From assembly GCF_029094525.1 (NCBI RefSeq), contig NZ_CP119107.1, positions 3,038,001 to 3,102,000 of the forward strand: 64,000 nucleotides of DNA, read 5' to 3'. Under the pieces are notes generated by a model. It did no database searches and was not told the DNA's origin. It worked only from the letters and a program-made list of their open reading frames with translations. Position numbers and translations under genes: made by a program. How positions within the stretch are numbered: the stretch's first letter is position 1; the number at the start of each line of letters is the position of its first letter. Source of the stretch: Pullulanibacillus sp. KACC 23026. Its GTDB lineage: Bacteria > Bacillota > Bacilli > Bacillales > Sporolactobacillaceae. Below are positions 1 through 10,505 of the stretch, piece after piece.

Positions 1-149
1 GCCAACTTTACTTGTATCCATCCGCTCACCTCTCTATCCATGATAGCTACCGATCGCCTTCAAATCAATCAACCCTCCGTAGAGTTGCATCCTCTCTCCT
101 TATCACATCTCCCACCCCATCCGCAAAAAAATCAAACGTGAGTCGATAG

Positions 150-1102
150 CATTGCGTGGTCCATTACACAAATTCAAGGCGGGGCAGGACCTCTTTGTGT
201 GCGTTAGGCGCTCCATTACACAATTTCAAGGCATAGGTGGACCTCTTTGTGTGCGTTAGGCGCTCCATTACACAAATTTAAGGCATGCGTGGACCTCTTT
301 GTGTGCGTTGGGCGCTCCATTACACAAATTTAAGGCATGGGTGGCCCCCTCTTTGTGCGTTGGGCGCTCCATTACACAATTTCAAGGCATGCGTGGACCT
401 CTTTGTGTGCATTGGGCGCTCCATTACACAAATTCAAGGCATGGATGGCCCTCTTTGTGTGCGTTGGGCGCTCCATTACACAAATTCAAGGCGGGGCAGG
501 ACCTCTTTGTGTGCGTTGGGCGCCCCATTACACAAATTTAAGGCATGCGTGGACCTCTTTGTGTGCGTTGGGCGCTCCATTACACAATTTCAGGGCATGC
601 GTGGCCCTCTTTGTGTGCGTTGGACGCTCCATTACACAATTTCAAGGCGGGGCAGGACCTCTTTGTGTGCGTTGGGCGCTCCATTACACAATTTCAAGGC
701 ATGGATGGCCCTCTTTGTGTGCGTTGGGCGCTCCATTACACAATTTCAAGGCATGCGTGGACCTCTTTTTGTGCGTTGGGCGCTCCATTACACAATTTCA
801 AGGCATAGGTGGACCTCTTTTTGTGCGTTGGGCGCTCCATTACACAATTTCAAGGCATGCGTGGACCTCTTTGTGTGCGTTGGGCGCTCCATTACACAAA
901 TTCGAGGCGGGGCAGGACCTCTTTGTGTGCGTTGGGCGCTCCATTACACAAATTTAAGGCGGGGCAGACCTCTTTGTGTGCGTTGGGCGCTCCATTACAC
1001 AATTTCAAGGCATGGGTGGACCTCTTTTTGTGCGTTGGGCGCTCCATTACACAAATTCAAGGCGGGGCAGGACCACTTTGTGTGCGTTGGCGCATCACAA
1101 AA
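150..1102. repeat. Minisatellite array A1, 52-bp period, about 18 copies
   Basis: The core GTGTGCGTT recurs at exact 52-bp steps (for example 197, 249, 301, then 405 after one variant unit). Each unit reads, on the plus strand, a GTGTGCGTTGGGCGCTCC block, then ATTACACAA, then a more variable half ending GGACCTCTTT. The block GTGTGCGTTGG...CCATTACAC is an imperfect inverted repeat. Because 52 is not a multiple of 3 and the units rarely contain stops, long frames are open in several phases on the plus strand; these are not credible genes. The same unit family forms arrays A3 (opposite orientation) and A8. The array lies downstream of the 3' end of the ABC permease gene. Confidence 0.95.
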
Positions 1103-1128
1103 GCGCCTCCCAATAAAAGACAGGCGCT
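1097..1128 (-). terminator. Candidate terminator of the ABC exporter operon
   Basis: On the minus strand GCGCCT (complement of 1122-1127) pairs with AGGCGC (complement of 1103-1108) and is followed by a short T run. It sits about 60 bp past the permease stop, at the edge of array A1. Confidence 0.5.
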
Positions 1129-1188
1129 CAACGAACTCTTACCTATATAATTACAAGCAGACATTCCGCCACCCAAAATGGCCTTGTG

Positions 1189-1953
1189 TTACACCGTCAC
1201 GTCGCTTTTAGCAAACACGACGAGTGAGAGAGCCATAAATACAATGAAATAACCCGCCAGCATCCCAACTGAAAAGAGAGGTGTCATGCCATTAAATACG
1301 GCGTGTTCACCACTTAAATATTGCGAGAAATTAGTATTTGAAAAGAGAACATATTTCCCCCAATTTAACTGGCTTTCTCTGAGCAGCTCGACGACCGTTT
1401 TGCCTATAATAGTGATCGCAAAAACGGATCCCACGGCAATCGCACTATTTTTAAAGACGGTAGAAAAAGCTATCGCAAGTGTCGAGATCATCAAACAATC
1501 CATAAATTCATCGACGTATTTCATCACGGTTTGTATGATCAAGTGCATGTTGTTCTGGTCAAGATGGTGGAAACCAAAGAAAATGACACTAAACAGCATG
1601 GATGAAAGAAGAAATGCGATTAGAAAATAAAGATTAACCAATTGAATCCCGAGAAATTTAGCAAGCAGCAATTCCACTCTTGAGGTCGGCCTGATTAATA
1701 AAAATTTTATAGTTCCGAGCTCATATTCAGTGGAGAGGATTGCCCCGGCAAATCCGGTAATTACAAAGGAAAGAATCATTAAAAAGCTTGCCGCACTCGC
1801 CGTTCCGACTAAGAAATTATCCGTTTCTGAACCAAACAGCCGTTTGATGACGAGCGCGATTAAGAGATTTAAAATCACAATCCCAAGGAATGCTGCCTTA
1901 GTAGTTCTTCGATTGAATAACTTTATCTGTTCATTTTTAATCAAACTGATCAT
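1189..1953 (-). CDS. ABC-2 type transporter permease
   Basis: A 254-residue integral membrane protein with about six hydrophobic segments and a short basic N-terminus before the first segment. This is the architecture of ABC-2 permeases that pair with BcrA-like ATPases in bacitracin/lantibiotic export or immunity systems. The start has GGGAGG seven bases upstream. It begins 20 bp after the ATPase gene ends, so the two form one operon. Substrate cannot be inferred. No histidine kinase/response regulator pair is present beside it, so peptide-antibiotic sensing is not supported here. Confidence 0.85.
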   Translation of the reverse strand: MISLIKNEQIKLFNRRTTKAAFLGIVILNLLIALVIKRLFGSETDNFLVGTASAASFLMILSFVITGFAGAILSTEYELGTIKFLLIRPTSRVELLLAKFLGIQLVNLYFLIAFLLSSMLFSVIFFGFHHLDQNNMHLIIQTVMKYVDEFMDCLMISTLAIAFSTVFKNSAIAVGSVFAITIIGKTVVELLRESQLNWGKYVLFSNTNFSQYLSGEHAVFNGMTPLFSVGMLAGYFIVFMALSLVVFAKSDVTV

Positions 1954-1973
1954 AGTGTCCTCCCATTGCCTGT

Positions 1974-2942
1974 CTACTTTTTAGAACGGTAGCGCTGCCC
2001 TGAAGCCATTTGGCTGCGCGTCTTATCGGGCCTTGCCATCGTTACCGCTAAGAAGGCGTCCTCAAGGCTTGACCGATCAACTTTCACTTCAAAAACTGAA
2101 ATCTCACTGTCAACTAAGCGTTTGAGGATAAGCGGCATCTCGTCTCTCCTTAGCCTGACCCTGATTTTCGTCGCATCCACTCGCTCAACTTCTAAAGTGC
2201 CGTCCTCCGCATTCAACACCTGTATGGCTCGATCAAGATCATCCACTTCATAAAAGACATCCTGCTGTTTAGCGTCTGAGAAATGTTCAATTGACTGATT
2301 GCCTATAATGGTCCCATCCTTGATAATCGTTGTCCGCTGACAAATCGTTTCAATCTCATGCAACAAATGCGAAGAAATGAGGACAGCGACCCCTTCTTTT
2401 TCACTCAGCCTTTTTAGATACGTCCGAAGTTCAATCATTCCAGAAGGGTCTAACCCATTAGTTGGTTCATCTAATAAGAGCAGTTTTGGCTTATGTAAAA
2501 TAGCTTGAGCAACACCTAAGCGCTGCCTCATCCCCAATGAATACGTGGACACTTTTTCATGAATACTGCCTTGAAGTTGAACAAGCGAGACAACCTCTTC
2601 AATTCGCGCTTGTCCAATCCCTTTATACATATTGGCCCACAGTCTGAGATTTTGATAACCCGTCAAATACGGATAGAACTCAGGATTTTCAATAATCGCG
2701 CCAATTTCTTTTATCGCTTCTTTAAAATGGGACTGAATGTTTTTTCCACAGATTTCAACTTTTCCACTATTGGCTTTTATCAGTCCGGCAATCGTCCGAA
2801 TCAGCGTGGTTTTTCCCGACCCATTAGGACCGATTAGACCAAGAATCTCACCCCTTTGAATGGTTAGAGAAATATCTTTAAGAATGTCATGACGACCAAT
2901 CCGCTTATATAAGTGATGAATCTGCAAAACGGCTGATTCCAT
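1974..2942 (-). CDS. ABC transporter ATP-binding protein (BcrA-like)
   Basis: A 322-residue nucleotide-binding subunit. Visible motifs: Walker A GPNGSGKTT, signature SLGMRQRLG, Walker B LLLLDEPTNGLDP, and switch region ISSHLL. About 90 residues follow the ATPase core, as in drug and bacteriocin exporter ATPases. The open frame extends 24 codons further upstream, but the ATG at 2942 has a clear AGGAGGG site in front of it and homologues start there, so that start is chosen. It powers the membrane subunit encoded immediately downstream. Confidence 0.9.
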   Translation of the reverse strand: MESAVLQIHHLYKRIGRHDILKDISLTIQRGEILGLIGPNGSGKTTLIRTIAGLIKANSGKVEICGKNIQSHFKEAIKEIGAIIENPEFYPYLTGYQNLRLWANMYKGIGQARIEEVVSLVQLQGSIHEKVSTYSLGMRQRLGVAQAILHKPKLLLLDEPTNGLDPSGMIELRTYLKRLSEKEGVAVLISSHLLHEIETICQRTTIIKDGTIIGNQSIEHFSDAKQQDVFYEVDDLDRAIQVLNAEDGTLEVERVDATKIRVRLRRDEMPLILKRLVDSEISVFEVKVDRSSLEDAFLAVTMARPDKTRSQMASGQRYRSKK

Positions 2943-3229
2943 ATGAACCCTCCTTTTTTTAAATAACTGCTTATGACTTCTTCGTCTGCGCAGCGAGCGG
3001 CACCCACCCGGCACCCACCCTTACTCCAATAGTATCATGATGCAAGTCCTAATATCGACTTTTGTCTAAATTTGCAATTAAGCTTCCAACCGTCCAATCA
3101 AAAGCGTGCCCTAACTTGACGCCCTCTTGGTTCATCCACGAAAAAATTGAAAACGAGTATTCACAACGACTATGAAATCATTTAAAATGGAATTTACGTC
3201 GAATAGTCGAATATAGGAGGAATTTAATA

Positions 3230-4567
3230 TTGGTAACGTCTCACAATAGGTTACGACGCACTCTTGGCGTTGCACCCATTGTCTTTTTGGGCTTGGCTTA
3301 CATGTCGCCATTTGCTGTTTTTGATACATTTGGGGTCGTATCTCAAGAAACAAATGGCCATGTCCCGGCTTCCTACATATTAATCACAATTGCGATTTTG
3401 TTTACCGCTTTAAGCTATGGGAAAATGGTCAAGCTCTTTCCTGATGCAGGATCAGCTTATACATATACAAAGAAAACCATGAGTGCACAACTCGGTTTTC
3501 TGGTCGGCTGGTCAGCACTTTTAGATTATCTCTTTTTGCCGATGATTAATGCGGTTCTTGCCGGCATCTATTTATCGGCCAGCTTTCCCGAAATACCAAC
3601 CTGGGTCTGGGTGGTCGGATTGATTATCGTTATGACACTGATGAATCTTACCGGTATTAAAATTGCCGTCTCCGTTAATGCTCTCTTTGTTCTTTTCCAA
3701 TTATTAGTGGCGATTATCTTTGTTAGTTTGACGGTTCATTCCATTTTAAGCGGTAATGACAGCAGCGGATTTACTACCTTCCCATTTTTTTCAAAAGATA
3801 TGAGTACGAGTCTCTTGTTCTCTGGCGCCTCGATTCTCGCTCTTTCCTTTTTAGGTTTTGATGCGGTTACAACCTTAGCCGAAGAGACGATTACCCCTGA
3901 AAAAACGATTCCAAAAGGCATCTTCCTGATCGCCTTAATTGGCGGGCTCTTTTTTATTCTTGTCACCTACTTTATGCAAACGCTCTACCCTGATGTTTCC
4001 GTTCTGAAAAATATTGACGGAGCCTCGCCGGAGATCGCTAGGCATATTGGCGGAATCTTGTTTCAATCGCTCTTCACAAGCGGTGCATTGATCTCTGTCT
4101 TAGCTTCAGGACTTGCCGCTCAGACCAGTGCCTCCCGATTGCTTTTTTCAATGGGGAGAGATGGTGTGATTCCGAAAAGATGGTTCGGTTCGCTGCATCC
4201 CAAATTGCTTCAGCCTGTTTTCAATATTGTTTTTATTGGCATCTTGTCGCTTAGTGCCCTATTTCTAGATTTGGTCACAGCTACCTCCATGATCAATTTT
4301 GGTGCCTTTACAACCTTCTCCTTCGTTAATCTATCCGTCATCGCGTATTATCTTAAAAACAGACGGACGATCAAGTTAAATGTCTTTGGCTATCTCATTA
4401 GTCCTTTAATTGGACTGTCATTTATCATTTACCTTTGGATGAGTTTAGATCTTCTAGCCCTTATTTTTGGATTATCTTGGTTATTCATCGGTTTCGTTTA
4501 CCTACTCTTGCTGACAAAAGGCTTCAGGATCAAGCCACCAGAATATGACTTTGCTGAAACTACCTGA
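3230..4567 (+). CDS. APC superfamily amino acid permease
   Basis: A 445-residue protein with about twelve transmembrane segments. The N-terminus GVAPIVFLGLAYMSPFAVFD and the later SFLGFDAVTTLAEET segment are characteristic of APC transporters (amino acid/proton symport or exchange). Translation begins at TTG, with AGGAGG at 3215-3220. The ATPase gene is divergently oriented to its left. The substrate is not determinable from these motifs. A possible sigma-A promoter (TTGAAA at about 3148 with an AT-rich -10 about 17 bp on) is weak. Confidence 0.85.
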   Translation: MVTSHNRLRRTLGVAPIVFLGLAYMSPFAVFDTFGVVSQETNGHVPASYILITIAILFTALSYGKMVKLFPDAGSAYTYTKKTMSAQLGFLVGWSALLDYLFLPMINAVLAGIYLSASFPEIPTWVWVVGLIIVMTLMNLTGIKIAVSVNALFVLFQLLVAIIFVSLTVHSILSGNDSSGFTTFPFFSKDMSTSLLFSGASILALSFLGFDAVTTLAEETITPEKTIPKGIFLIALIGGLFFILVTYFMQTLYPDVSVLKNIDGASPEIARHIGGILFQSLFTSGALISVLASGLAAQTSASRLLFSMGRDGVIPKRWFGSLHPKLLQPVFNIVFIGILSLSALFLDLVTATSMINFGAFTTFSFVNLSVIAYYLKNRRTIKLNVFGYLISPLIGLSFIIYLWMSLDLLALIFGLSWLFIGFVYLLLLTKGFRIKPPEYDFAETT

Positions 4568-4671
4568 GCTTTTTGATAAAAAAACAGTTTAGCTCATCGC
4601 CAAATCTGGTCTTACTTTAAGAATTAAATGCCAGAAGGTGGGTCAAAACTAGCAAAGAGGATCCAAGTGGC

Positions 4672-4720
4672 GCCAATTGGGGAAACCGTGATGCACACGT
4701 TTCCTCACCGCCAATTATGA
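4672..4720 (+). promoter_or_regulatory. Imperfect hairpin in the leader of the drug exporter gene
   Basis: The segment runs from GCCAATTGGGGAAACCGTG to CACGTTTCCTCACCGCCAAT and can fold back on itself with a three-base loop and several mismatches. It lies about 65 bp before the exporter start. It could be an attenuator or an operator; no tail of Ts follows it. Confidence 0.3.
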
Positions 4721-4785
4721 GCGGCTTCTAATGGCAAAGCTGTCAAACAATCTTACAAAAAAATTAAATATGGGGGAATCAATGA

Positions 4786-6402
4786 ATGGCTGAATCAGCA
4801 GCAATACAAACAACCAATCAAATTACAGGTCAAAGAAAATGGTGGGCCTTCGCGACCGTTCTCTTGACGATGTTCTTCTCTTCTATGGACCAAACCGTTG
4901 TCTCAACGGCTATGCCAACCATTATTGGCGATTTAAAAGGATTTAATCTCTATGCTTGGGTCTTCACGGCCTATATGATGGCTTCTTCTGTAACCGTTCC
5001 AATTTATGGGAAATTGTCTGATGTATTCGGACGAAAGCCATTTTACTTATTTGGTTTAATCATGTTCGGTATTGGGTCTGCCGTATCCGGCCAGGCGCAT
5101 TCGATGATTGAACTTGTCTGGGCACGTGCTTTCCAAGGAATTGGTGCCGGAGCAATGATGAGTATGCCGCGCGCCACTGTTGGTGACATTTTCTCGCCAA
5201 AGGAACGTGCCAAATGGATGGGCGTTATGATGGCGGTATTTGGTATCTCCAGTATCGTTGGACCCGCGCTTGGCGGTTGGATTACAGATTCTTTCTCTTG
5301 GCGCTGGGTTTTCTATATTAACTTACCGTTTGCTGTACTTGCAATTATTGGCGTGACTGTTACGTTACCGAAAGTGCGCGCTGAACACCGTGTGAAAGTC
5401 GACTGGTTAGGCTCACTCATTTTAGTAATCGGGTTAGTTCCGATCTTGCTTGGGTTTACATGGGCAGGCTCGAAATACGCTTGGGGATCCCCTATTGAAT
5501 TGTCACTTTTCATAGGCGGTGTCATCCTGCTGATCCTTTTTGTTCTGTGGGAACGTAAAGCATCGGACCCTGTACTCACACCGAGCTTATTTAAAAATCG
5601 AATTTTTACGACCTCTCTTATTTTGGGCATATTAGTTGGGATGACTATGTTTGGCAGTCTGATGTTCTTACCTATCTTTGTTCAAGGAGTCATCGGACTT
5701 AACGCCCAAAGCAGCGGTTGGGTCATGACCCCGATGATGATCGGATTTATTGTCGGCAGTATAGTGTCCGGCCAAGTGATGTCTAAGACTGGTCGTTACA
5801 GATATCTGGCATGGTTTAGCGGGGCTATTATTGTACTTGGGTCGGTCTTACTGAATCAGATGGATGTCCATACGACCTGGGTGACCGTTGTCATCAATAT
5901 GGTTGTGATCGGACTCGGTATCGGTTCATTAATGCCGCTTATGAACATGGTCGTGCAAAACGCATTCCCATATAAAATGATGGGGACCGTTAACTCTACA
6001 CAGCAATTTGTCAGTTCACTCGGTGGTGTCATCGCGTCACCTATATTTGGCTCGATTTTAAATAAATCATTCAGCTATAAACTAAATCATTCACTCCCTG
6101 CTTCATTAAAGCAATTTGAAAGCAAGCTTTCGGGAATCAACCCGCAATCGCTTCTAACCGCGCAGGCACAGAAGTCGATCTCATCTGAATTTAGTAAATA
6201 CGGGGCAGTGGGTCATAAGATGTATCTTCAACTTATGGATGTTGTCAAACTATCCCTTACCTACGGGGTTCAGCACTTATTTAGAGTCGGGTTAGTTTTC
6301 GCGATTCTTTGCTTTATCGGGACCTTCTTCTTGCCGGAAGTCAAATTAAAAGGCAAAGAATACTTTGAAGAGAATGGAACCGCTGGTGAACCAAAAGAAT
6401 AA
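4786..6402 (+). CDS. DHA2-family MFS multidrug exporter (14 TM)
   Basis: A 538-residue major facilitator with fourteen predicted membrane segments. Loop motif A is GKLSDVFGRKP after segment 2. The drug-antiporter motif C is present as SSIVGPALGGWITD in segment 5. The N-terminal FFSSMDQTVVSTAMPTIIGDL is the usual DHA2 first helix. Family members are proton-driven exporters of drugs, quaternary ammonium compounds or metabolites. A GGGGGA site precedes the ATG. Transcription probably ends at the hairpin at 6503-6541. No adjacent TetR or MarR regulator is present, so regulation is unknown. Confidence 0.9.
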   Translation: MAESAAIQTTNQITGQRKWWAFATVLLTMFFSSMDQTVVSTAMPTIIGDLKGFNLYAWVFTAYMMASSVTVPIYGKLSDVFGRKPFYLFGLIMFGIGSAVSGQAHSMIELVWARAFQGIGAGAMMSMPRATVGDIFSPKERAKWMGVMMAVFGISSIVGPALGGWITDSFSWRWVFYINLPFAVLAIIGVTVTLPKVRAEHRVKVDWLGSLILVIGLVPILLGFTWAGSKYAWGSPIELSLFIGGVILLILFVLWERKASDPVLTPSLFKNRIFTTSLILGILVGMTMFGSLMFLPIFVQGVIGLNAQSSGWVMTPMMIGFIVGSIVSGQVMSKTGRYRYLAWFSGAIIVLGSVLLNQMDVHTTWVTVVINMVVIGLGIGSLMPLMNMVVQNAFPYKMMGTVNSTQQFVSSLGGVIASPIFGSILNKSFSYKLNHSLPASLKQFESKLSGINPQSLLTAQAQKSISSEFSKYGAVGHKMYLQLMDVVKLSLTYGVQHLFRVGLVFAILCFIGTFFLPEVKLKGKEYFEENGTAGEPKE

Positions 6403-6499
6403 CACGCACACTGACACGTTAGTTAAAAGTGGTTTTTTGCGCAAGCCAACCCGAAAAAACTCTCATACGAAGTCTCAAGCCCATAATGATAGTAAAAAA

Positions 6500-6542
6500 G
6501 CTGACAGACCATTTCGCCTAAGCGGAATGGTCTGTTTTCATT
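6500..6542 (+). terminator. Rho-independent terminator after the MFS exporter
   Basis: ACAGACCATT and AATGGTCTGT form a perfect 10-bp stem around a short loop that contains AAGCGG, followed by TTTT. Confidence 0.75.
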
Positions 6543-6633
6543 AATTGGAAGCCATTTTGAGGCTCACCATGAATGATCGTCTTGTTGGCTCTGTTGGTGA
6601 TCGTGTAGGTAAGGTACGCGGGCGGGATTCATA

Positions 6634-6916
6634 GGCGGAGAAATTCCGCTTAATATCATTTTGGAGCCTTCAGTAACCCTATATAAGCGGAGAATTTCCG
6701 CTTAATGTCATTTTGGAGCCTTCAGTAACCCTATATAAGCGGAGAATTTCCGCTTAATGTCATTTTGGAGCCTTCAGTAACCCTATATAAGCGGAGAATT
6801 TCCGCTTAATGTCATTTTGGAGCCTTCAGTAACCCTATATAAGCGGAGAATTTCCGCTTAATGTCATTTTGGAGCCTTCAGTAACCCTATATAAGCGGAG
6901 AATTTCCGCTTAACGA
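6634..6916. repeat. Minisatellite array C, 52-bp period, about 5 copies
   Basis: Units repeat at exactly 52 bp (the same CGCTTAATGT begins at 6699, 6751 and 6803). Each contains the near-palindrome AAGCGGAGAATTTCCGCTT followed by a unique half (TCATTTTGGAGCCTTCAG). The first copy has small differences, the rest are almost identical, implying recent expansion. It sits between two convergent transcription units, so it should not be part of any coding transcript. No similarity to the family A unit is apparent despite the same period. Confidence 0.95.
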
Positions 6917-7062
6917 CCCTAAATCAGACCAAATCCAAGGCTTTTGATTCCTCTAAGCGGAAAAACTCCCCTTATTTTTTGGGAAATAGGAGTATTTCCC
7001 AATTTAAACGGAATTCCTCCGTTTATTTTTTAAAACGTTAACCGAACCAAGTTTCAATAATG

Positions 7063-7097
7063 AAAAAGAGCACCCCATTAAATGGATGCCCTTTTCA
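7063..7097. terminator. Candidate bidirectional terminator between array C and fbp
   Basis: GAGCACCCCATT and AATGGATGCCC form an imperfect stem with an A run on one side and a T run on the other. It would serve the leftward fbp transcript. Confidence 0.45.
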
Positions 7098-7206
7098 TAT
7101 TACACGCAACGGCGCTTTTTCCCAAAACTTCTCATCCGGAACGGTGCTTTTTAAGTTCGCGGTCCGTTGCCATTAAACAGCGAATCATCCCTTGGTGAAT
7201 AAGGAG

Positions 7207-9222
7207 TCACACTAAGCTTGGAATGTTTGGAACGGTTTGTCTTGCTCCATAGCGGTACTCCATGAGGCTTTTTAGTACTGCGATTTGCTGTAATAGGTGC
7301 TCTCCTTCATTGGTTTCTCGAACTTTTTTCCTTTCGAGTTCTTCATCTACCAATCGCTTGACTGATAAGACGTCGGATCCTTTTAAGAGAACATCTTCCA
7401 TCGAATTAAATTTTTCATGGGCGACTAACTGCATCCCATAGGAATTATATAATAAAGTGTATCCCGCAATTCCGGTTGTGGATTGATACGCCTTGGAAAA
7501 GCCGCCATCGATGACGATCATTTTACCATTGGCTTTTATTGGATTTTCCCCTTTAATTTCCTTTACCGGTGTGTGACCGTTGATAATATGTCCTTCATCC
7601 GGGTTCAGATCAAATTCTGCTAAAATTTTCCGGCAGACGCTCTCTTCCTCGCGTAAATAATAATAAGGGTTCTTCGTCTCTTCATGCGTTTCTTTGTCCT
7701 TAATAAAATACCTTTCAAATGTCGTCATAGCCCTTTTCCCAAAGAGAGATGAGTATTCGCCAGTCCACAAATACCACGCCATATCCGTTGCGAGATCATC
7801 ATTTTTTTCAGGGTGAAGAAAGGCTTCCCATAAATAGTGTTCAAACACATCCAATAAATCCCGACCAGCATATGACTGATTGCCGATCGTCATTTTTTCC
7901 ATAGTGCCATCTTCATTTATTGGAATGCAGCCGTGTATTAGCAAATTGCCATTATATTTCAGATAAAGACTACCCTTTTTCATCAGAAAGTTCATATGTC
8001 TCGCCAATTTCTCCGAATGTTGGACGGAAAACAACAGCTTGTCCAGTACGTCCTTTTCTTCTTCTAATAATTCAGCCGGATTTTCTGGGTTAATCGTGGA
8101 AAAACACGTGTTTTCTAAAGGATAGGTTTTCCCATTGAGAGTGATTTCTTCTGTGTCATAATTAATTTTCTCAAGTAATAGCCGCTCTGACATATTAAAA
8201 TAAGGGCGCCTCTTGATAATCGGAATTTCAAGTTTGAACTGGATCATGGCAATCGCTTGATGGATTTTCGTGATTTGTAAAATTTCATGCTCAGACAGCT
8301 TGTTTTCTGTATTTCCTTTTGGTCTAAAGGCAAGGTTGTCATCATAGTACTTTTCCGCCAAGTTAAGAAGCGGGATCAGGTTAATCCCGTAGACATCTTC
8401 TATGATATTCAAATTATTGTATCGGGCACATATCCGAATAATATTAGCGAGACAAACCTTTGAACCGGCAAAAGCTCCGATCCAGAGGACGTCATGATTC
8501 CCCCACTGAATATCGACGGAGTGATGATTAATGAGCGTTTCCATAATTTTATCTGGTTCCGGTCCGCGATCATAAATATCGCCGACCACATGAAGATGGT
8601 CCACCACTAGACGCTGCGTCGTATAAGCAAGACCTGTAATGAGCTTATCGGCTTGTCCAAGTGAAATTATTTGCTCAACAATCATCGTATAATAAGGTTT
8701 CTTATTGGCGGACTCGTCCGTTTTATAGAGAAGTTCTTCGATTATATAAACAAATTGTTCCGGCAGCGCTTTGCGCAATTTCGACCGTGTGTATTTAGAG
8801 GAAGCATATGAAATCAGCTTAATCATCCGGTCAATGGTCTCTTCGTACCACTGATGCAATTCATGTTCATTGTCAAACCGATGCCGAATCAGCTTTAATT
8901 TTTCTTCAGGATAATAGACCAATGTTGCAAAATCATTCAGCTCTGATACCGTTAATTCATCTCGAAAAAGGTCTTTGATTTTTTCCTTTACTCTTCCTGA
9001 CCCATTTCTTAACACGTGTTGGAAGGCTTTAAACTCCCCGTGCAAATCGCTGACAAAATGCTCGGTTCCTTTCGGCAAATTGAGGATCGCCTCAAGATTA
9101 ATCAGCTCTGTCACTACTTTTTCTTCACTATCAAATTTACGTGCAAGTAAATCCAAATATTTTGTATCCAACTTTATGTACTCCCTCATCATTTCTCTGT
9201 TTATTTTTCTCTTGATGCTCAT
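7207..9222 (-). CDS. fbp: Class III fructose-1,6-bisphosphatase
   Basis: A 671-residue protein that closely follows Bacillus subtilis Fbp. It contains [32 protein letters not shown] and [15 protein letters not shown], the metallophosphatase motifs DxH, GDxxDRG and GNHD. The C-terminal half holds [11 protein letters not shown] and [12 protein letters not shown]. It removes the 1-phosphate of fructose 1,6-bisphosphate in gluconeogenesis and is cytoplasmic. The gene stands alone. The chosen ATG lacks a strong ribosome site; an ATG ten codons further in is an alternative, so the first residues are uncertain. Family length is about 640-670, so the protein is intact. Confidence 0.95.
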   Translation of the reverse strand: MSIKRKINREMMREYIKLDTKYLDLLARKFDSEEKVVTELINLEAILNLPKGTEHFVSDLHGEFKAFQHVLRNGSGRVKEKIKDLFRDELTVSELNDFATLVYYPEEKLKLIRHRFDNEHELHQWYEETIDRMIKLISYASSKYTRSKLRKALPEQFVYIIEELLYKTDESANKKPYYTMIVEQIISLGQADKLITGLAYTTQRLVVDHLHVVGDIYDRGPEPDKIMETLINHHSVDIQWGNHDVLWIGAFAGSKVCLANIIRICARYNNLNIIEDVYGINLIPLLNLAEKYYDDNLAFRPKGNTENKLSEHEILQITKIHQAIAMIQFKLEIPIIKRRPYFNMSERLLLEKINYDTEEITLNGKTYPLENTCFSTINPENPAELLEEEKDVLDKLLFSVQHSEKLARHMNFLMKKGSLYLKYNGNLLIHGCIPINEDGTMEKMTIGNQSYAGRDLLDVFEHYLWEAFLHPEKNDDLATDMAWYLWTGEYSSLFGKRAMTTFERYFIKDKETHEETKNPYYYLREEESVCRKILAEFDLNPDEGHIINGHTPVKEIKGENPIKANGKMIVIDGGFSKAYQSTTGIAGYTLLYNSYGMQLVAHEKFNSMEDVLLKGSDVLSVKRLVDEELERKKVRETNEGEHLLQQIAVLKSLMEYRYGARQTVPNIPSLV

Positions 9223-9483
9223 GCTTAATACTACTATGATAAAGGAAAATGTTCCACATAAAGAAACGAGATGTTCTATTTATGCCCATTAAATTTTATC
9301 TAACTCTTTATTAAAAGGTGAAATTCCTGAATTGGCGGGAAAAGCAAGGCATCCTAAGTGCGATTGGTTAAAGGGTCAACCAGATACATAAAGGCGGCAA
9401 ACGCGACTAAATTGACAGACTCCCCTTTCTTTTTAACTAAGAGGAGAATGCTTCACTTTGAGATAAGCATGTTGGAGGTTATT

Positions 9484-10092
9484 ATGAGTAAATGGTTTCC
9501 TCGTCTTTACGATACACTAATGTCCCCTTTGGAGAAAAAGGTTTCCTTCAAGAACAAAAGGAAACACCTCATCGAACGGGCTTCTGGAAAAGTGCTCGAA
9601 ATTGGTGCTGGAACGGGCATTAATTTCTCTTCATATACCCATGACACGTCATTAGTGGTGGCGACCGACCCTAACCCGGAAATGGTCAAAAAAGCTCAAG
9701 AGAAAGCAAAAATTGCTCTTGTTCCCCTTGAAATTCAGATAGCACGTGCAGAAGAACTGCCTTTTCCGGATCACTCTTTTGATACAGTGGTCGCAACACT
9801 CGTGTTTTGTACGATTCCACATCCAGAAAGCGCCCTTAAGGACATTTACCGCGTCCTAAAACCAGGAGGAAAGCTGCTCCTCTTTGAACACGTTCAAATG
9901 AAACAGTCTCTATTAAAAGCCTCTCAACAACTCCTCACTCCCATTTGGAAGCCGCTCTGTGACGGCTGTCACCTAAACCGTGACACACTTGGCCTAATCG
10001 AAGCAAGCCCCCTCTTCCATGTAAAACACGTAGATTCTATTTATTCAGGGCTCTTTTTGGCAATCGAAGCAGAGAAACATTCTCAAACTTGA
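9484..10092 (+). CDS. Class I SAM-dependent methyltransferase
   Basis: A 202-residue enzyme with the SAM-binding glycine motif VLEIGAGTGINF, the acidic ATDPNPEMV after strand 2, and AEELPFPDHSFDTVVATLVF for motif II. It resembles UbiE-like and phosphatidylethanolamine methyltransferase-like proteins; the acceptor is unknown. The open frame starts 42 codons earlier, but GGAGGT at 9474-9479 and the homologous opening MSKWFPRLYDTLMSPLEK favour the ATG at 9484. It stands between fbp (divergent) and the primase-helicase. Confidence 0.8.
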   Translation: MSKWFPRLYDTLMSPLEKKVSFKNKRKHLIERASGKVLEIGAGTGINFSSYTHDTSLVVATDPNPEMVKKAQEKAKIALVPLEIQIARAEELPFPDHSFDTVVATLVFCTIPHPESALKDIYRVLKPGGKLLLFEHVQMKQSLLKASQQLLTPIWKPLCDGCHLNRDTLGLIEASPLFHVKHVDSIYSGLFLAIEAEKHSQT

Positions 10093-10215
10093 GTAGAACC
10101 CCCTCTACTTTTCAATATAAACGGGCAATCGTAAGGGCCTCTGCCGGTACCGGTCAAGCATTTAATCTCGGAGGCAATGAGTTACGGACATTAGTGGGGG
10201 AAAGGACCGCTTGCA

Positions 10216-10264
10216 CACCATTTTGGCTGCCGTGACGCCCATTTTCGTGGGAAAGGACGGCTTG
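10216..10264. repeat. Family D repeat, left copy flanking the TOTE gene
   Basis: This 49-bp segment begins CACCATTTTGGCT and ends GGCTTG. It matches 12924-12972 in the same orientation with about four mismatches. Together the two copies bracket the primase-helicase gene. The remaining 10093-10505 interval holds no convincing gene. It has AT-rich promoter-like stretches but no pair of hexamers with correct spacing. Confidence 0.85.
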
Positions 10265-10505
10265 ATGTTTTAATAGAAATTTACCTTAATATCTACAAGT
10301 TATTCCCTATATCCCTTTAAGATTTTCTATTAATTTTTTTGTATACTTAGTTGGGCGTAGACGCTGTTATAATATGGAATTCCTACTAATCAACTCCAAA
10401 TTCTTTAAAACTGTCGCCAAATTGTCTCATATCATGTACTTTATTTGTATACGACTTTTTTAATAATGACATAATACTTGTAAACTACTTTCTAAGGAGT
10501 CACCT

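Noticed and set aside
150-1102. CRISPR array
   Set aside because: Units are near-identical over their full length, with no unique spacers and no cas genes in the window.
285-1211. Long plus-strand open frames across array A1 (up to 308 codons)
   Set aside because: The period (52) is not a multiple of three and the unit has no stop in several phases, so parallel frames stay open. No ribosome site and only repeat-derived, low-complexity translation.
3132-3353. 73-codon frame opposite the permease start
   Set aside because: Overlaps a well-supported gene on the other strand; no ribosome site.
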